The notes beneath the pieces were generated by a model, which saw only the letters and a list, made by a program, of their open reading frames with translations, was not told the origin of the DNA and ran no database searches. Of a stretch of 64,000 nt of DNA, positions 34,684 to 43,998 are shown piece after piece; the stretch's first letter is position 1, and each line of letters starts with the position of its first letter. The position numbers and the translations under genes are program-made. Location of the stretch: assembly GCA_900543475.1 (NCBI GenBank), contig UQRU01000001.1, forward strand, positions 1-64,000, written 5' to 3'. Origin of the DNA: an uncultured Eubacteriales bacterium (GTDB lineage Bacteria > Bacillota > Clostridia > Christensenellales > CAG-138).

Positions 34684-35219
34684 AAACCAAGGGCTTTATT
34701 AGAAAATATGCGGTATTATTGGTAGCTGGGGCGTTGCTGGTAGGGGCTGTGGTCCTGAACATACGGCTTAATCAAGGAACGGAACCGGTTTTAGCACAAG
34801 GGGAACCCGAAACCGAGGATGCGGGTATGCAGGCGGCAGTGGATGAGATGGATGTGGAGCAGACGGATGCGGATTATTTTGCCTCCTTCCGGGCGGAACG
34901 GGATGCGGTCAGGGCGACGGAGATCGAATATTTAGACGAAGTGATCGCCGTATCCTATAGCGATGCGGAGACCCTAGCGGATGCCCAGGCGCAGAAGCTG
35001 GCGTTGGTGGAAAACATGGAGGCGGAATTTACCATAGAAAATCTGCTGCGCGCCAAGGGGTTTTCCGATGCGGCGGTCACATTTCACAAGGGCTCGGTAA
35101 ACGTGGTGGTGGATTCCCCCCAATTGAGCAGCGAGCAGGTGGCCCAGATCCTGGATGTGGTGACCCGTGAAACCGGGGAAAGTGCGGATAATATTAAGAT
35201 TTTATCCCAAGCCCAGTAA
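34680..35219 (+). CDS. spoIIIAH: Stage III sporulation protein AH
   Basis: The 179-residue protein has one N-terminal membrane helix (YAVLLVAGALLVGAVVLNI), a linker rich in Glu/Asp and a C-terminal domain with KALVENMEAEFTIENLL-like sequence (KLALVENMEAEFTIENLL) and VNVVVDSPQLSSEQVAQI. SpoIIIAH pairs with forespore SpoIIQ to form the channel across the two membranes. It is the last gene of the operon. Confidence 0.94.
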   Translation: MKTKGFIRKYAVLLVAGALLVGAVVLNIRLNQGTEPVLAQGEPETEDAGMQAAVDEMDVEQTDADYFASFRAERDAVRATEIEYLDEVIAVSYSDAETLADAQAQKLALVENMEAEFTIENLLRAKGFSDAAVTFHKGSVNVVVDSPQLSSEQVAQILDVVTRETGESADNIKILSQAQ

Positions 35220-35263
35220 AAGATGTACAAATTGAAAATAAAACGGGAACAAAGGCAATTGTG

Positions 35264-35292
35264 TTTGCAGGGCTGGGAAAATCTGATATAAT
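35264..35292 (+). promoter_or_regulatory. Sigma-A-type promoter of the asp23-amaP operon
   Basis: TTTGCA (35264-35269), 17 bases, TATAAT (35287-35292), about 30 bases before the asp23-like ATG. Confidence 0.7.
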
Positions 35293-35323
35293 ATACGAAA
35301 GATCAACGCAAGGAGGCAATACC

Positions 35324-35746
35324 ATGGCATCTGACAAGAGCATCAGCACCGATGTGACCGCCATCGAGGGCGGCAAGATTATATTTGCGCCGGACGTAAT
35401 CGCAACCATTGCCAACCTGGCCGCCAGCGAAGTGGAAGGTGTTGAAAACCTAAGCGGCACGGTAGCCGAGAGCATCAGCGGCATGCTGGGCGGGAAAAAG
35501 AGCCTCACCAAGGGGATCCGTGTGGATTTCACCGAAGAAAATGTTAATATCGACATTAGCGTGGTGGTGAAATATGGCTTTAAGATCCACGAGGTATGCC
35601 AAAACATTCAGAAAAAAGTCAAGGCTACCATCGAAAACATGACGGGCTTGTCCGTATCCACCATCAATGTGGCCGTCCAGTCCATCAGCTTTGAAAAGCC
35701 GGAAAAAACCCCTTCTGTTTCCGTGACGGAAAAGCCCGAGGCATAA
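35324..35746 (+). CDS. Asp23/Gls24 family envelope-stress protein
   Basis: The 140-residue protein contains the family core GKIIFAPDVIATIANLAASE, GVENLSG, GIRVDFTEENVNIDISVVV and IQKKVKATIENMTGL. Asp23-type proteins are recruited to the membrane by AmaP, which follows here. AAGGAGG precedes the ATG at 35324. Confidence 0.95.
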   Translation: MASDKSISTDVTAIEGGKIIFAPDVIATIANLAASEVEGVENLSGTVAESISGMLGGKKSLTKGIRVDFTEENVNIDISVVVKYGFKIHEVCQNIQKKVKATIENMTGLSVSTINVAVQSISFEKPEKTPSVSVTEKPEA

Positions 35747-35789
35747 AGGCATAATGATTTTTTGCCCGGATGTATGACCCGCAGAATCT

Positions 35790-35820
35790 GGCGATCGGGT
35801 TTAGCCTGATCGCCCTTTGG
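35790..35820 (+). terminator. Possible attenuator between asp23 and amaP
   Basis: GGCGATC (35790-35796) pairs with GATCGCC (35808-35814), followed by CTTT. Short T-run; partial termination would give more Asp23 than AmaP. Confidence 0.45.
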
Positions 35821-35863
35821 CGTGTTGTTCCGGGCTGTTTCATAGCAGAAAGGTCGTGTTTAT

Positions 35864-36436
35864 ATGAAGCCAAGCATTTTTCATCGATTCCTTCTGGTTG
35901 TCCTGACCCTGTTGGGCATGGTGGTAGGCCTGCTGTTGCTGGTCATGGCAACGGGCTTGTATCCCTTGGATACCTTGCGGATGGCGATAGATGCCTATCG
36001 AACCCAGCTGGGGACGCTTAATTTTGCCCTTGTGATGGGTGGGACAGGCGTTGTGCTTTTCCTGCTGTCCCTGGCCATTTTGGTTGGGTTCAACCGGGGG
36101 GACCGGACGCCTGCGCAGCCGCCGGTCACCTCCGCGTTGGTATCCGCTGGCGATTATGGCACCACCCAGATCGCCCTTTCCGCCATCGACGCAATGGTGC
36201 AGCGCCATTGCAAAACCAATGTTAGAATCCGGGAGGTCGCCAGCGTAATCACCTTGCAGGAAAACGGCATTGGCATTCAGCTCAAGCTGTCCCTGCTCAA
36301 CGACGCCAACATTCCCGAAACCACAGAGGCCCTGCGCAACTCTTTGCGGGAGCATATCGAGACCCTTACGGGGATCCAGGTGCGGGAAGTGAGCATTATG
36401 GTGGTCAGCGGCCCGTCGCAAGCGTTGCAGAAGTAA
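35864..36436 (+). CDS. amaP: Alkaline shock response membrane anchor protein AmaP
   Basis: The 190-residue protein has two membrane helices (LLVVLTLLGMVVGLLLLVMA and FALVMGGTGVVLFLLSLAIL), then an Asp23-like soluble domain with TTQIALSAIDAMVQRH and VRIREVASVITLQENGIGIQ. It anchors Asp23 under the membrane. Confidence 0.92.
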   Translation: MKPSIFHRFLLVVLTLLGMVVGLLLLVMATGLYPLDTLRMAIDAYRTQLGTLNFALVMGGTGVVLFLLSLAILVGFNRGDRTPAQPPVTSALVSAGDYGTTQIALSAIDAMVQRHCKTNVRIREVASVITLQENGIGIQLKLSLLNDANIPETTEALRNSLREHIETLTGIQVREVSIMVVSGPSQALQK

Positions 36437-36450
36437 GCTGGAGGTAAGGT

Positions 36451-36675
36451 ATGCACAAAAAAGAACTCCTGGCATTTTTCTTGCAACACAAGTGGCAGAT
36501 CCTAGGAGCGCTGGGAGGGCTGGTGTTCTGTATCCTGGTGTTTGTAATCAACTTCTGGCGCACTTTATTCCTGTTTGCAGTGGTGGCAGCCTTGTCTTTT
36601 TTAGGCGCGCTGCTGGATGAAGGCGGCGTTGACCGGGTGCAAGAATTTTTTAGCCGACTATTTAGAAAGAAATAA
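36451..36675 (+). CDS. DUF2273 small membrane protein
   Basis: The 74-residue protein has two adjacent helices (ILGALGGLVFCILVFVI and TLFLFAVVAALSFLGALL) and a basic tail, the DUF2273 pattern. The family nearly always accompanies asp23/amaP, as here, and precedes nusB. Confidence 0.92.
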   Translation: MHKKELLAFFLQHKWQILGALGGLVFCILVFVINFWRTLFLFAVVAALSFLGALLDEGGVDRVQEFFSRLFRKK

Positions 36676-36694
36676 AGACGGAGAATAGAGAACC

Positions 36695-37114
36695 ATGAGC
36701 AGAAAGACAGCCCGCGAGGTGGCAATGAAGCTGGCCTTTGCAAGCCTATTTGGGGGCGAGGATACCTATGAGGCAGTGCTGGACAAGTCCGGCATTCAGG
36801 AGTCCCCCTCCCAGGAGGATTTGGCATTTTCCCAGGCGGTGCTGGCGGGCATTGAAGCCAACAGCGTCCAGATCGACCAAACCATTGAAGAACTGGCGGT
36901 AGGCTGGCGGATCGACCGTATGCCCCGGGTGGATCTTTCCATCCTGCGGGTGGCCATCTACGAGATGCTGTACCGGAAGGATATCCCTTGCAGCGTCTCC
37001 ATCAATGAGGCGGTGGAGCTGGCCAAAGCCTTTGGGGGCGAGCGATCCCCCGCATATATCAACGGAATGCTGGGTACGCTGGCCAAGCGGCTGGAAGGCG
37101 GGGAGGCCTCTTGA
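36695..37114 (+). CDS. nusB: Transcription antitermination factor NusB
   Basis: The 139-residue all-helical protein has KTAREVAMKLAFAS at the start (RNA-binding region), WRIDRMPRVDLSILRVAIYE and VSINEAVELAKAFGGERSPAYINGMLG. It binds boxA RNA with NusE/S10 for rRNA antitermination. It starts a chain of overlapping genes that runs to tlyA. Confidence 0.97.
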   Translation: MSRKTAREVAMKLAFASLFGGEDTYEAVLDKSGIQESPSQEDLAFSQAVLAGIEANSVQIDQTIEELAVGWRIDRMPRVDLSILRVAIYEMLYRKDIPCSVSINEAVELAKAFGGERSPAYINGMLGTLAKRLEGGEAS

Positions 37115-38073
37115 TGGGCCTGTTTCTTGGAATCGATACAAGCTGTTATACCACCTCCGTGGCATGCGTGGATGAAAAGGGCATCGTCTATGAAAAACGG
37201 ACGGTGCTTTCTGTCAAGTTGGGCCAAAGGGGCCTGCGGCAGAGCGAAGGGCTGTTTCAGCATGTGCGGAATCTGGAGAGCTTGCTCCCCGGTATGCTAG
37301 CCTGCCTGGATCGCAGCCAGATCCGAGGCATTGGGGTCAGCAGCCGGCCCAGGCCGGAAGCGGATTCCTATATGCCGGTATTTTTGGCAGGCCGCATGGC
37401 CGCTGCTTCCTTGGGCGCAGGATTGGGTCTGACGCCCTACCATACCTCCCATCAGCAAGGGCATGTGCGGGCGGCGATGCTGGGGAATGAAGCCCTGCTA
37501 GAACAGCTGCCTATTTTGGGTATGCATATCTCCGGCGGCACTACGGAGATTTTTACTGTGGACGCGGGATTATCCATTCGCCTATTGGGGGGTACGGAGG
37601 ATCTGCATGCAGGCCAACTGGTGGATCGGCTGGGGGTGGCGATGGGGTTGCCCTTCCCGGCAGGCGCTCATTTGGAAGCGGTCGCACGGGCAGCGGGAGA
37701 CACCAACATCAAGCTGCCGGCCAGCGTAAAGGAGCTGCGGTGTTCCTTCTCCGGGGTGGAAACGGCAGCCCGCTCTTTGCTGGGCAAGGCCCAGATGGGA
37801 GAGCTGGCCTTGGCGGTATACGATTGCCTGGCCAGAACCTTTACAAAGCTTATCGTGCAGGCGGCGGATAAGACGGGGCGAAACCGTATCTTGCTGGCAG
37901 GCGGCGTGGCCTCCAGCGGGCTGCTGCGGGAAATGTTGCAAGAACGGCTGGAAAAGGCCGACATCGATCTATATTTTGGCGATCCGGCCCTGAGCACAGA
38001 CAACGCCGTTGGGGTTGCCTTGCTGACCCGGGACCGGATCTTACAGGAGGCAAATGGATGGGACAGATCTTAG
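37114..38073 (+). CDS. TsaD/Kae1-like ASKHA protein (peptidase M22 family paralogue)
   Basis: The 319-residue protein has LGIDTSCYTTSVA at the start, a metal motif H-x-x-x-H in SHQQGH, SGGTTEIF and the nucleotide-binding end LLAGGVASSGLLRE. This is the Kae1/TsaD fold, but SGGTTE differs from the SGGHT of classical TsaD. In Clostridia this paralogue sits between nusB and folD; the housekeeping tsaD is usually elsewhere. Its function is unproven. ATG 37114 shares one base with the nusB stop; the end overlaps folD by 16 bases. Confidence 0.85.
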   Translation: MGLFLGIDTSCYTTSVACVDEKGIVYEKRTVLSVKLGQRGLRQSEGLFQHVRNLESLLPGMLACLDRSQIRGIGVSSRPRPEADSYMPVFLAGRMAAASLGAGLGLTPYHTSHQQGHVRAAMLGNEALLEQLPILGMHISGGTTEIFTVDAGLSIRLLGGTEDLHAGQLVDRLGVAMGLPFPAGAHLEAVARAAGDTNIKLPASVKELRCSFSGVETAARSLLGKAQMGELALAVYDCLARTFTKLIVQAADKTGRNRILLAGGVASSGLLREMLQERLEKADIDLYFGDPALSTDNAVGVALLTRDRILQEANGWDRS

Positions 38074-38927
38074 ATGGAAAGGCCCTCGCCCAAACCCTTT
38101 GCGAGGATCTAAAAAAACGAGTAGACGCCCTAACCGCCCAAGGGATCACGCCAAAGCTGGCAGTGATCCTGGTGGGGGAAGATCCCGCATCCCAGCTTTA
38201 CGTAAGGTCCAAGGGAAAGCGGGCGGCGGAGCTGGGGATCCTTGCGGAGCAGTATACCTATCCGGCCAGCCTTTCGGAAGGGGCGCTTCTGGACAAGATC
38301 CGGCAGCTCAACCAGGATGATACCGTCCACGGTATCCTGGTGCAGCTGCCCTTGCCCGGCCATTTGGACCCGGACAAGGTGATCGCCTGCATCGATCCAC
38401 AAAAGGATGTGGACGGGTTCCACGTGCAAAACGCCGGCGCCCTGCTTACCGGCCAGCCTGGCTTTATACCCTGTACCCCCAAAGGGATATTGGCGTTGGT
38501 GAAACGCACGGGGCTTCCCATTGCGGGGAAGCGATGCGTGGTGGTGGGCCGAAGCAACATCGTGGGCAAGCCTGTGGCCCTGCTGATGCTACGGGAGGAT
38601 GCCACGGTGACCATTTGTCATTCCCACACAAAGGAGCTTGGCGCCATCACCCGGGAGGCGGATATCCTGATTGCCGCGGTGGGCAAGGCGGGGTTGATCA
38701 CAGCGGATATGGTCAAAGAAGGGGCTGTGGTCATCGACGTAGGCCAGGTGCGGATCCAGGGGAAATGGCAGGGGGACGTGGACTTTGGCCCGGTATGTGA
38801 AAAGGCGGCCTTTACCACCCCTGTACCGGGGGGAGTGGGTCCCATGACCATCGCTATGCTGATGGACAACACGGTGGAATCCGCCCAACGGGCGCTACAA
38901 GCACGGTTGGAACATGGAAAGGGTTAA
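38058..38927 (+). CDS. folD: Methylenetetrahydrofolate dehydrogenase/cyclohydrolase FolD
   Basis: The 289-residue bifunctional enzyme of one-carbon metabolism has the catalytic Y-x-x-x-K (YVRSKGKRA), the QLPLP box, the DVDGFH loop and the NADP site GRSNIVGKPVA and PVPGGVGPMT. The length is typical. It is part of the overlapping chain. Confidence 0.97.
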   Translation: MGQILDGKALAQTLCEDLKKRVDALTAQGITPKLAVILVGEDPASQLYVRSKGKRAAELGILAEQYTYPASLSEGALLDKIRQLNQDDTVHGILVQLPLPGHLDPDKVIACIDPQKDVDGFHVQNAGALLTGQPGFIPCTPKGILALVKRTGLPIAGKRCVVVGRSNIVGKPVALLMLREDATVTICHSHTKELGAITREADILIAAVGKAGLITADMVKEGAVVIDVGQVRIQGKWQGDVDFGPVCEKAAFTTPVPGGVGPMTIAMLMDNTVESAQRALQARLEHGKG

Positions 38928-40143
38928 CGGCTATATCCTGGGGGTATCCCAGCTAAACGAATACGTTAACAACCTGCTGCGGCGGGACGGCCTGTTACAG
39001 GGCTTGCAGGTGCGGGGAGAGATCAGCGGCTTTAAGCGGCATAGCTCCGGCCACCTGTATTTTTCCCTGAAGGACGAGGCCGCCCTGGTTCGGTGCGTCA
39101 TGTTCCGGCAGCATGCCCTTTCCTTGCATCCCTTGCCAAAGGATGGGGAAATGGTCACGGTGACGGGCAGCATTTCCCTCTATGTAAAGGATGGCCAATA
39201 CCAGCTGTATGTCACCAAGCTCCAGCGGGAAGGCCAGGGGGACCTGTATGCCCAGTTTCTGGCCAGCAAGGCGGCATTGGAGGCGGAGGGCCTTTTTGAC
39301 TCGGCCCATAAGAAGCCCATCCCCCGCTTGCCCCGCTGCGTCGGCGTGGTTACGTCCCCAACTGGGGCGGCCATCCAGGATATTTTCCAGATCACCCGGC
39401 GCAGGTTCCCAGGCATGGGCCTTTTACTGTACCCTGTCAAGGTGCAGGGGGAGGGCGCGGCCGAGCAGATCGCCAAGGCCATCCAATGGATGGACGCCCA
39501 CAAAGCGGCGGATGTGCTGATCGTGGGCCGGGGCGGCGGCAGCTTGGAGGATCTGTGGGCCTTTAATGAGGAATGCGTGGCCCGGGCCATCTATGCATGC
39601 AGCATCCCCATCGTGAGCGCGGTGGGCCATGAAACGGATGTTTCCATTGCGGATTTTGTGGCGGACCTGCGGGCGCCGACCCCCAGCGCGGCAGCGGAGC
39701 TGTGCGTGCCGGAGTACGATAGGCTAATGGGGGATATCGAAGGGACGGAACAGGCCCTATCCCGGTTTTGCCGGGAGCGGGTGGAGCGGCTGCAAAAGGA
39801 ATTGGAGGCTTTGGGGCAATCGGCCGCTTTTACCCGGCCGAGCCATACCTTGGCCTTGCTGGAAAAGGAGATCGGCCAGCAGGCAGTTACAATGGAGCAC
39901 GGCTTGCGGCAGGCCTTGCTTGGCGCCCAGGCTGGCGTGGATGCATGTAAGGCTAGGCTGGACGAGCTGGACCCGCGCAGGGTGCTGGGCCGTGGCTACG
40001 CCATGGTTCAGGTCGGGGACGGATATGCGGGCAGCATAAAGGGACTACAGCCCGGCATGGAGGCAAGGCTTATCCTGCGGGATGGCCGGGCGGATATTAC
40101 GATTGAACAGGTGGAGGAGCATAAAGCCTATGGCGGCCGCTAA
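38914..40143 (+). CDS. xseA: Exodeoxyribonuclease VII large subunit
   Basis: The 409-residue protein has an N-terminal OB fold (VRGEISGFKRHSSGHLYFSL), a catalytic core with TSPTGAAIQDI, GRGGGSLEDLWAFN and GHETDVSIADFVADLRAPTP, then a coiled region and the conserved end LDPRRVLGRGYAMV. It degrades single-stranded DNA with XseB, encoded next. Confidence 0.97.
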   Translation: MERVNGYILGVSQLNEYVNNLLRRDGLLQGLQVRGEISGFKRHSSGHLYFSLKDEAALVRCVMFRQHALSLHPLPKDGEMVTVTGSISLYVKDGQYQLYVTKLQREGQGDLYAQFLASKAALEAEGLFDSAHKKPIPRLPRCVGVVTSPTGAAIQDIFQITRRRFPGMGLLLYPVKVQGEGAAEQIAKAIQWMDAHKAADVLIVGRGGGSLEDLWAFNEECVARAIYACSIPIVSAVGHETDVSIADFVADLRAPTPSAAAELCVPEYDRLMGDIEGTEQALSRFCRERVERLQKELEALGQSAAFTRPSHTLALLEKEIGQQAVTMEHGLRQALLGAQAGVDACKARLDELDPRRVLGRGYAMVQVGDGYAGSIKGLQPGMEARLILRDGRADITIEQVEEHKAYGGR

Positions 40144-40354
40144 AAAGAAGGAGCTTACATTTGAGCAGGCGAAGGAAAAGCTGGATGCCATTGTGGAAAA
40201 ATTGGGGGCAGGGAATTTGTCCCTGGACGAAATGGTGAAACTGTATGAAGAAGGCATGACCCTCACGGACTATTGCCGTAAGCTGTTGGAAGGCTATGAG
40301 GGGCGGCTGATGCAGGTAAACGCTGGGATGCAGATTGAGGAGATCCAGGAATGA
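40130..40354 (+). CDS. xseB: Exodeoxyribonuclease VII small subunit
   Basis: The 74-residue helical protein carries LTFEQAKEKLDAIVEKLGAG and LDEMVKLYEEGMTL, the XseB signature. It overlaps xseA and ispA at its two ends. GAGGAG upstream of the ATG at 40130 sets the start. Confidence 0.96.
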   Translation: MAAAKKKELTFEQAKEKLDAIVEKLGAGNLSLDEMVKLYEEGMTLTDYCRKLLEGYEGRLMQVNAGMQIEEIQE

Positions 40355-41238
40355 GCTATCGGGAATCCGTGGAACGATACCGGGCGCTAACGGCCCGCAC
40401 GCTGGAAGAATATATGGGGAATCCCTATATACCAAAGGGGTTGCTTACGGCCATGTCTTATAGCCTATACAATGGGGGAAAGCGGCTTCGGCCCTGCCTG
40501 ACCCTGGCGGTATGCGAGATGCTGGGCGGGGATGCGGAGGATGCCCTGCCGGTTGCCTGCGCCTTGGAGATGATCCATACCTATTCCTTGATCCATGACG
40601 ATTTGCCCGCCATGGATGACGACGATTTTCGCCGGGGCAAGCCCTCCAACCATAAGGTGTTTGGAGAAGGGATGGCCGTGCTGGCAGGGGATGGATTGCT
40701 GTCCTATGCCTTTGAGGTGATGCTTAGCGCCTTGGCCCTCCATGGGGACAACCCAGGGTATTTGGAAGCGGTGCGCTCCGTGGCGGGGGGCGCAGGGGTG
40801 TGCGGCATGGTGGCGGGTCAGGCAGCGGATCTGGAATCCGAAGGGGATGAAACTGCCGGCGCGGATAGGCTGCAATACATCCATGCCAGAAAGACCGGGG
40901 CCATCATCAAGGCGGCGGCCTTGGCAGGCGCCCATATTGCCAATGCGGACGCCCGGCAGCTTCATGCCATTAGCGAGTTTGGATCTTTATACGGGCTTTT
41001 ATTCCAGATTACGGACGATATTTTGGACGTGGAAGGGGATTTCACAGCCATGGGCAAGACCCTAGGCAAGGATAAAGAAGCCCATAAGCTGACCTATGTA
41101 AACCTATATGGCCTGGAGACGGCCAAGCAGATGGCGGAGGAGACCGCCCAAAAGGCCAGGAATGCTGTGGCCTGTTTCGGCTCCGGCGCAAACTATTTGA
41201 CGGAGCTTGTGGATATTACCCTGGAGCGAAAGCATTGA
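40351..41238 (+). CDS. ispA: Farnesyl/polyprenyl diphosphate synthase
   Basis: The 295-residue prenyltransferase has GGKRLRP, the first Asp-rich motif HDDLPAMDDDDFRRG and the second LFQITDDILDV. The residues before the first motif (SLI) fit short-chain farnesyl synthase. It makes the C15 precursor for undecaprenyl phosphate; its neighbour dxs supplies the precursor pathway. Confidence 0.95.
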   Translation: MSYRESVERYRALTARTLEEYMGNPYIPKGLLTAMSYSLYNGGKRLRPCLTLAVCEMLGGDAEDALPVACALEMIHTYSLIHDDLPAMDDDDFRRGKPSNHKVFGEGMAVLAGDGLLSYAFEVMLSALALHGDNPGYLEAVRSVAGGAGVCGMVAGQAADLESEGDETAGADRLQYIHARKTGAIIKAAALAGAHIANADARQLHAISEFGSLYGLLFQITDDILDVEGDFTAMGKTLGKDKEAHKLTYVNLYGLETAKQMAEETAQKARNAVACFGSGANYLTELVDITLERKH

Positions 41239-41255
41239 CGGAGGGCTTTAGAAAC

Positions 41256-43106
41256 ATGCAGGATACCCCGCTGCTGAATCGAATTGGATCCCTGGAGGAT
41301 TACAAACAGCTGCCCCAAAAGGACTTGGAGGAGCTGGCGCGGGAGATTCGTTTATGTTTGGTCAATGTGGTGTCCCAAAATGGCGGGCATTTGGCGTCTA
41401 ATTTGGGGGCGGTAGAGCTTACCATGGCCTTAGATCGGGTATTTGACAGCCCAAAGGATAAGCTGATCTTTGACGTTGGCCATCAAGCGTATGTACATAA
41501 GCTGCTTACAGGGCGTTACGCGGATTTTCCTACCCTGCGAAAGGCCCATGGGTTGGCCGGGTTTCCCAAACGGGAGGAAAGCGTACACGACGCCTTTAAT
41601 ACAGGCCATGCCAGCACCTCCATTTCTGCCGCCTTGGGCATGCTACGGGCCATGCAGTTACGGGGGGATACCGTCCATTGCGCGGTGGCCCTGATCGGAG
41701 ACGGGGCCCTGGGGGGCGGTATGGCGTTTGAAGCCCTGAACGACGGGGGACAAAGCGGATTGCCCTTGATCGTGCTGCTCAACGATAATGGCATGTCCAT
41801 CGCCAAAAACGTAGGGGCCATGGCCATGCATCTATGCAAGGTGCGTACCAGCAAGCGGTATAACGATCTAAAGCGCCGGGTGATCGACCGGGTGGAAAAG
41901 ATCCCCCGGATCGGCCCGGGCCTATATGGGCGCATATCCCGGTTTAAGGAGCGGATCAAATATTTTTTGCTGCCCAACGTCCTGTTCGAGGAGATGGGCT
42001 ATACCTATCTTGGCCCCATTGACGGCCATGATTTGACAGCCTTGATCCGGGTGCTGGAAAAGGCAAAGGCATTGCGGCAGCCGGTGGTGATCCACACGGT
42101 TACCCAAAAGGGAAAAGGCTATAGTTTGGCGGAGTCCAGCCCAGATAAATTTCACGGTATCGGCGCCTTTGACCCGGAGACCGGCTATATCCGAGGCAAG
42201 ACAGCCTGTACCAATTCCGATGTGTTTGGTATGACGTTGTGCGATCTGGCAAAGCAGGACAAAAGGATCGTGGCAATCACCGCAGCCATGCCGGACGGGA
42301 CGGGGCTTACGGATTTTGCTAGGCGCTATCCTGCGCGGTTTTTTGATGTGGGGATCGCGGAACAGCATGCCGTTACATTGGCCGCAGGCATGGCGGCTAC
42401 CGGCTTGCGGCCGGTGGTTGCCATTTACTCCACCTTTTTGCAGCGCGCCTATGACCAGATCCTTCATGACGTGGCCTTGCAGCATCTGCCGGTGGTATTT
42501 GCCGTAGACCGGGCGGGGCTGGTGGGAGAGGATGGAGAAACCCACCAAGGCGTATATGACTTGGCCTATTTGCATACCATTCCCGGATTGGATATTTATG
42601 CGCCATCCAGCCAGGAGGAACTGGCAGCCGTCATGGCGATGGCATTGGCGGCAGACCGTCCGGCAGCGGTGCGCTATCCCCGGGGCGCGCTGATGAACCG
42701 GCCGCTGGAAGGGCCGATGGAGCGGGGAAGGTGGGAAACCCTGCGTCCCCTTCGGCCCATCAGCCTGGTGGCGGAAGGCCCTATGGTGGAGCGGGCGTTG
42801 CTGGCAGGAGAAGGGAAAGACGTGGGCGTGATAAATGCTTGGTGCATCCGGCCCATGGATCTCAATATGCTAGAGACGATCAAAGGCCATTGTAAGCAAA
42901 TCCTATGCCTGGAGGACGGGCTACAGACCGGCGGCTTGGGCAGCCGGCTATGCGAAGCGTTAAGCGGTACGGGGGTCCGGGTGGCGCGCCTGGGCGTGGG
43001 AGAAATGCCGGTGGCACAAGGTACCGCATCCCAACAATATGCCTGGTGCGGCTTGGATGTGGACAGCATCCGGCGGCAGCTGGAAAACATGGAGGAAAAA
43101 CGATGA
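41256..43106 (+). CDS. dxs: 1-deoxy-D-xylulose-5-phosphate synthase
   Basis: The 616-residue thiamine-diphosphate enzyme makes DXP from pyruvate and glyceraldehyde-3-phosphate. Visible: ASNLGAVELTMALDRVFD, the GDGALGGGMAFEALN cofactor site, the transketolase-like GIAEQHAVTLAAGMA and DRAGLVGEDGETHQGVYD. ATG 41256 is preferred, as GGAGGG lies 10 bases upstream; a TTG at 41235 overlapping ispA is the alternative. Confidence 0.97.
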   Translation: MQDTPLLNRIGSLEDYKQLPQKDLEELAREIRLCLVNVVSQNGGHLASNLGAVELTMALDRVFDSPKDKLIFDVGHQAYVHKLLTGRYADFPTLRKAHGLAGFPKREESVHDAFNTGHASTSISAALGMLRAMQLRGDTVHCAVALIGDGALGGGMAFEALNDGGQSGLPLIVLLNDNGMSIAKNVGAMAMHLCKVRTSKRYNDLKRRVIDRVEKIPRIGPGLYGRISRFKERIKYFLLPNVLFEEMGYTYLGPIDGHDLTALIRVLEKAKALRQPVVIHTVTQKGKGYSLAESSPDKFHGIGAFDPETGYIRGKTACTNSDVFGMTLCDLAKQDKRIVAITAAMPDGTGLTDFARRYPARFFDVGIAEQHAVTLAAGMAATGLRPVVAIYSTFLQRAYDQILHDVALQHLPVVFAVDRAGLVGEDGETHQGVYDLAYLHTIPGLDIYAPSSQEELAAVMAMALAADRPAAVRYPRGALMNRPLEGPMERGRWETLRPLRPISLVAEGPMVERALLAGEGKDVGVINAWCIRPMDLNMLETIKGHCKQILCLEDGLQTGGLGSRLCEALSGTGVRVARLGVGEMPVAQGTASQQYAWCGLDVDSIRRQLENMEEKR

Positions 43107-43945
43107 AGGGAGTCCGGGCGGACGTTCGATTGGTGGAGCTGGGCTTGGCCCCCAGCCGGGAAAAGGCCCGGTCATTGATCATGGCAGGGGTGGTCTTTGC
43201 CGACGGAAAGCGGGTGGACAAAGCGGGGGAACCCCTGGGCCCGGAGCAGGACCTTACGGTAAAGGAGGACCCGGTCCCCTTTGTAAGCCGGGGCGGCTTG
43301 AAGCTAGCCAAGGCGATCCAGGCCTTTGGCCTTTCTTTGACGGGGGTGGTGGCCGCAGACGTAGGGGCTTCCACCGGCGGGTTTACAGACTGTATGTTGC
43401 AGAACGGCGCAAAAAAGGTCTATGCCATCGATGTGGGGTACGGCCAGCTGGATTGGCGGCTGCGCAACGATGGGCGGGTGGTGGCCATGGAGCGGATGAA
43501 CGCGCGAAATATGGCGCCGGATTGGTTTGACGAACCCCTGGACTTTGCCGGCATGGACGTGAGTTTCATCTCCATTCGCCTGATCCTGCCGGCCTTGTTT
43601 ACCTGCCTTAGGCCTGGGGCGCAGATGGTCACACTGGTAAAGCCCCAATTTGAGGCAGGCCGGGATAAAGTGGGGAAAAACGGCGTGGTGCGGGACCCGA
43701 AGACCCATTTATCCGTTTTGCAGGAAGCGGTGCAGGGAGCTATGGCCGCAGGTTTTACCGTGCGCCAAGCGGATTATTCCCCCATTACGGGGCCAAAGGG
43801 CAATATTGAATACCTGCTTTTGCTGGAAAAGGGTCAGGAGGCCGTTGCCGCACAAGGGGACCCCTTGGAAAAACGGCTGCAAGAAGTTGTGGAGCAAAGC
43901 CACCGGGAATTGGATTCCCACATTGTTTTGGATAAAATCCCTTGA
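43103..43945 (+). CDS. tlyA: TlyA family rRNA methyltransferase
   Basis: The 280-residue protein has an N-terminal S4 RNA-binding domain (VRLVELGLAPSREKARSLIM), then a Rossmann methyltransferase domain with DVGASTGGFTDCMLQ, DVGYGQLDWRLRND and a catalytic K-x(n)-D-x-K-x-E arrangement (VKPQFEAG). TlyA 2'-O-methylates 16S and 23S rRNA. The start overlaps the dxs stop (ATGA). The usual order dxs-tlyA-nadK-argR-recN is kept. Confidence 0.95.
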   Translation: MKGVRADVRLVELGLAPSREKARSLIMAGVVFADGKRVDKAGEPLGPEQDLTVKEDPVPFVSRGGLKLAKAIQAFGLSLTGVVAADVGASTGGFTDCMLQNGAKKVYAIDVGYGQLDWRLRNDGRVVAMERMNARNMAPDWFDEPLDFAGMDVSFISIRLILPALFTCLRPGAQMVTLVKPQFEAGRDKVGKNGVVRDPKTHLSVLQEAVQGAMAAGFTVRQADYSPITGPKGNIEYLLLLEKGQEAVAAQGDPLEKRLQEVVEQSHRELDSHIVLDKIP

Positions 43946-43970
43946 AAAAACGCATAAATACGCATATAAT
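43942..43970 (+). promoter_or_regulatory. Sigma-A-type promoter at the end of tlyA, driving nadK
   Basis: TTGAAA (43942-43947), 17 bases, TATAAT (43965-43970). It starts within the tlyA stop and excludes the nadK start codons at 43942 and 43969. Confidence 0.7.
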
Positions 43971-43998
43971 GAATAAACAAAGATCGTTGGGTAGTCAT

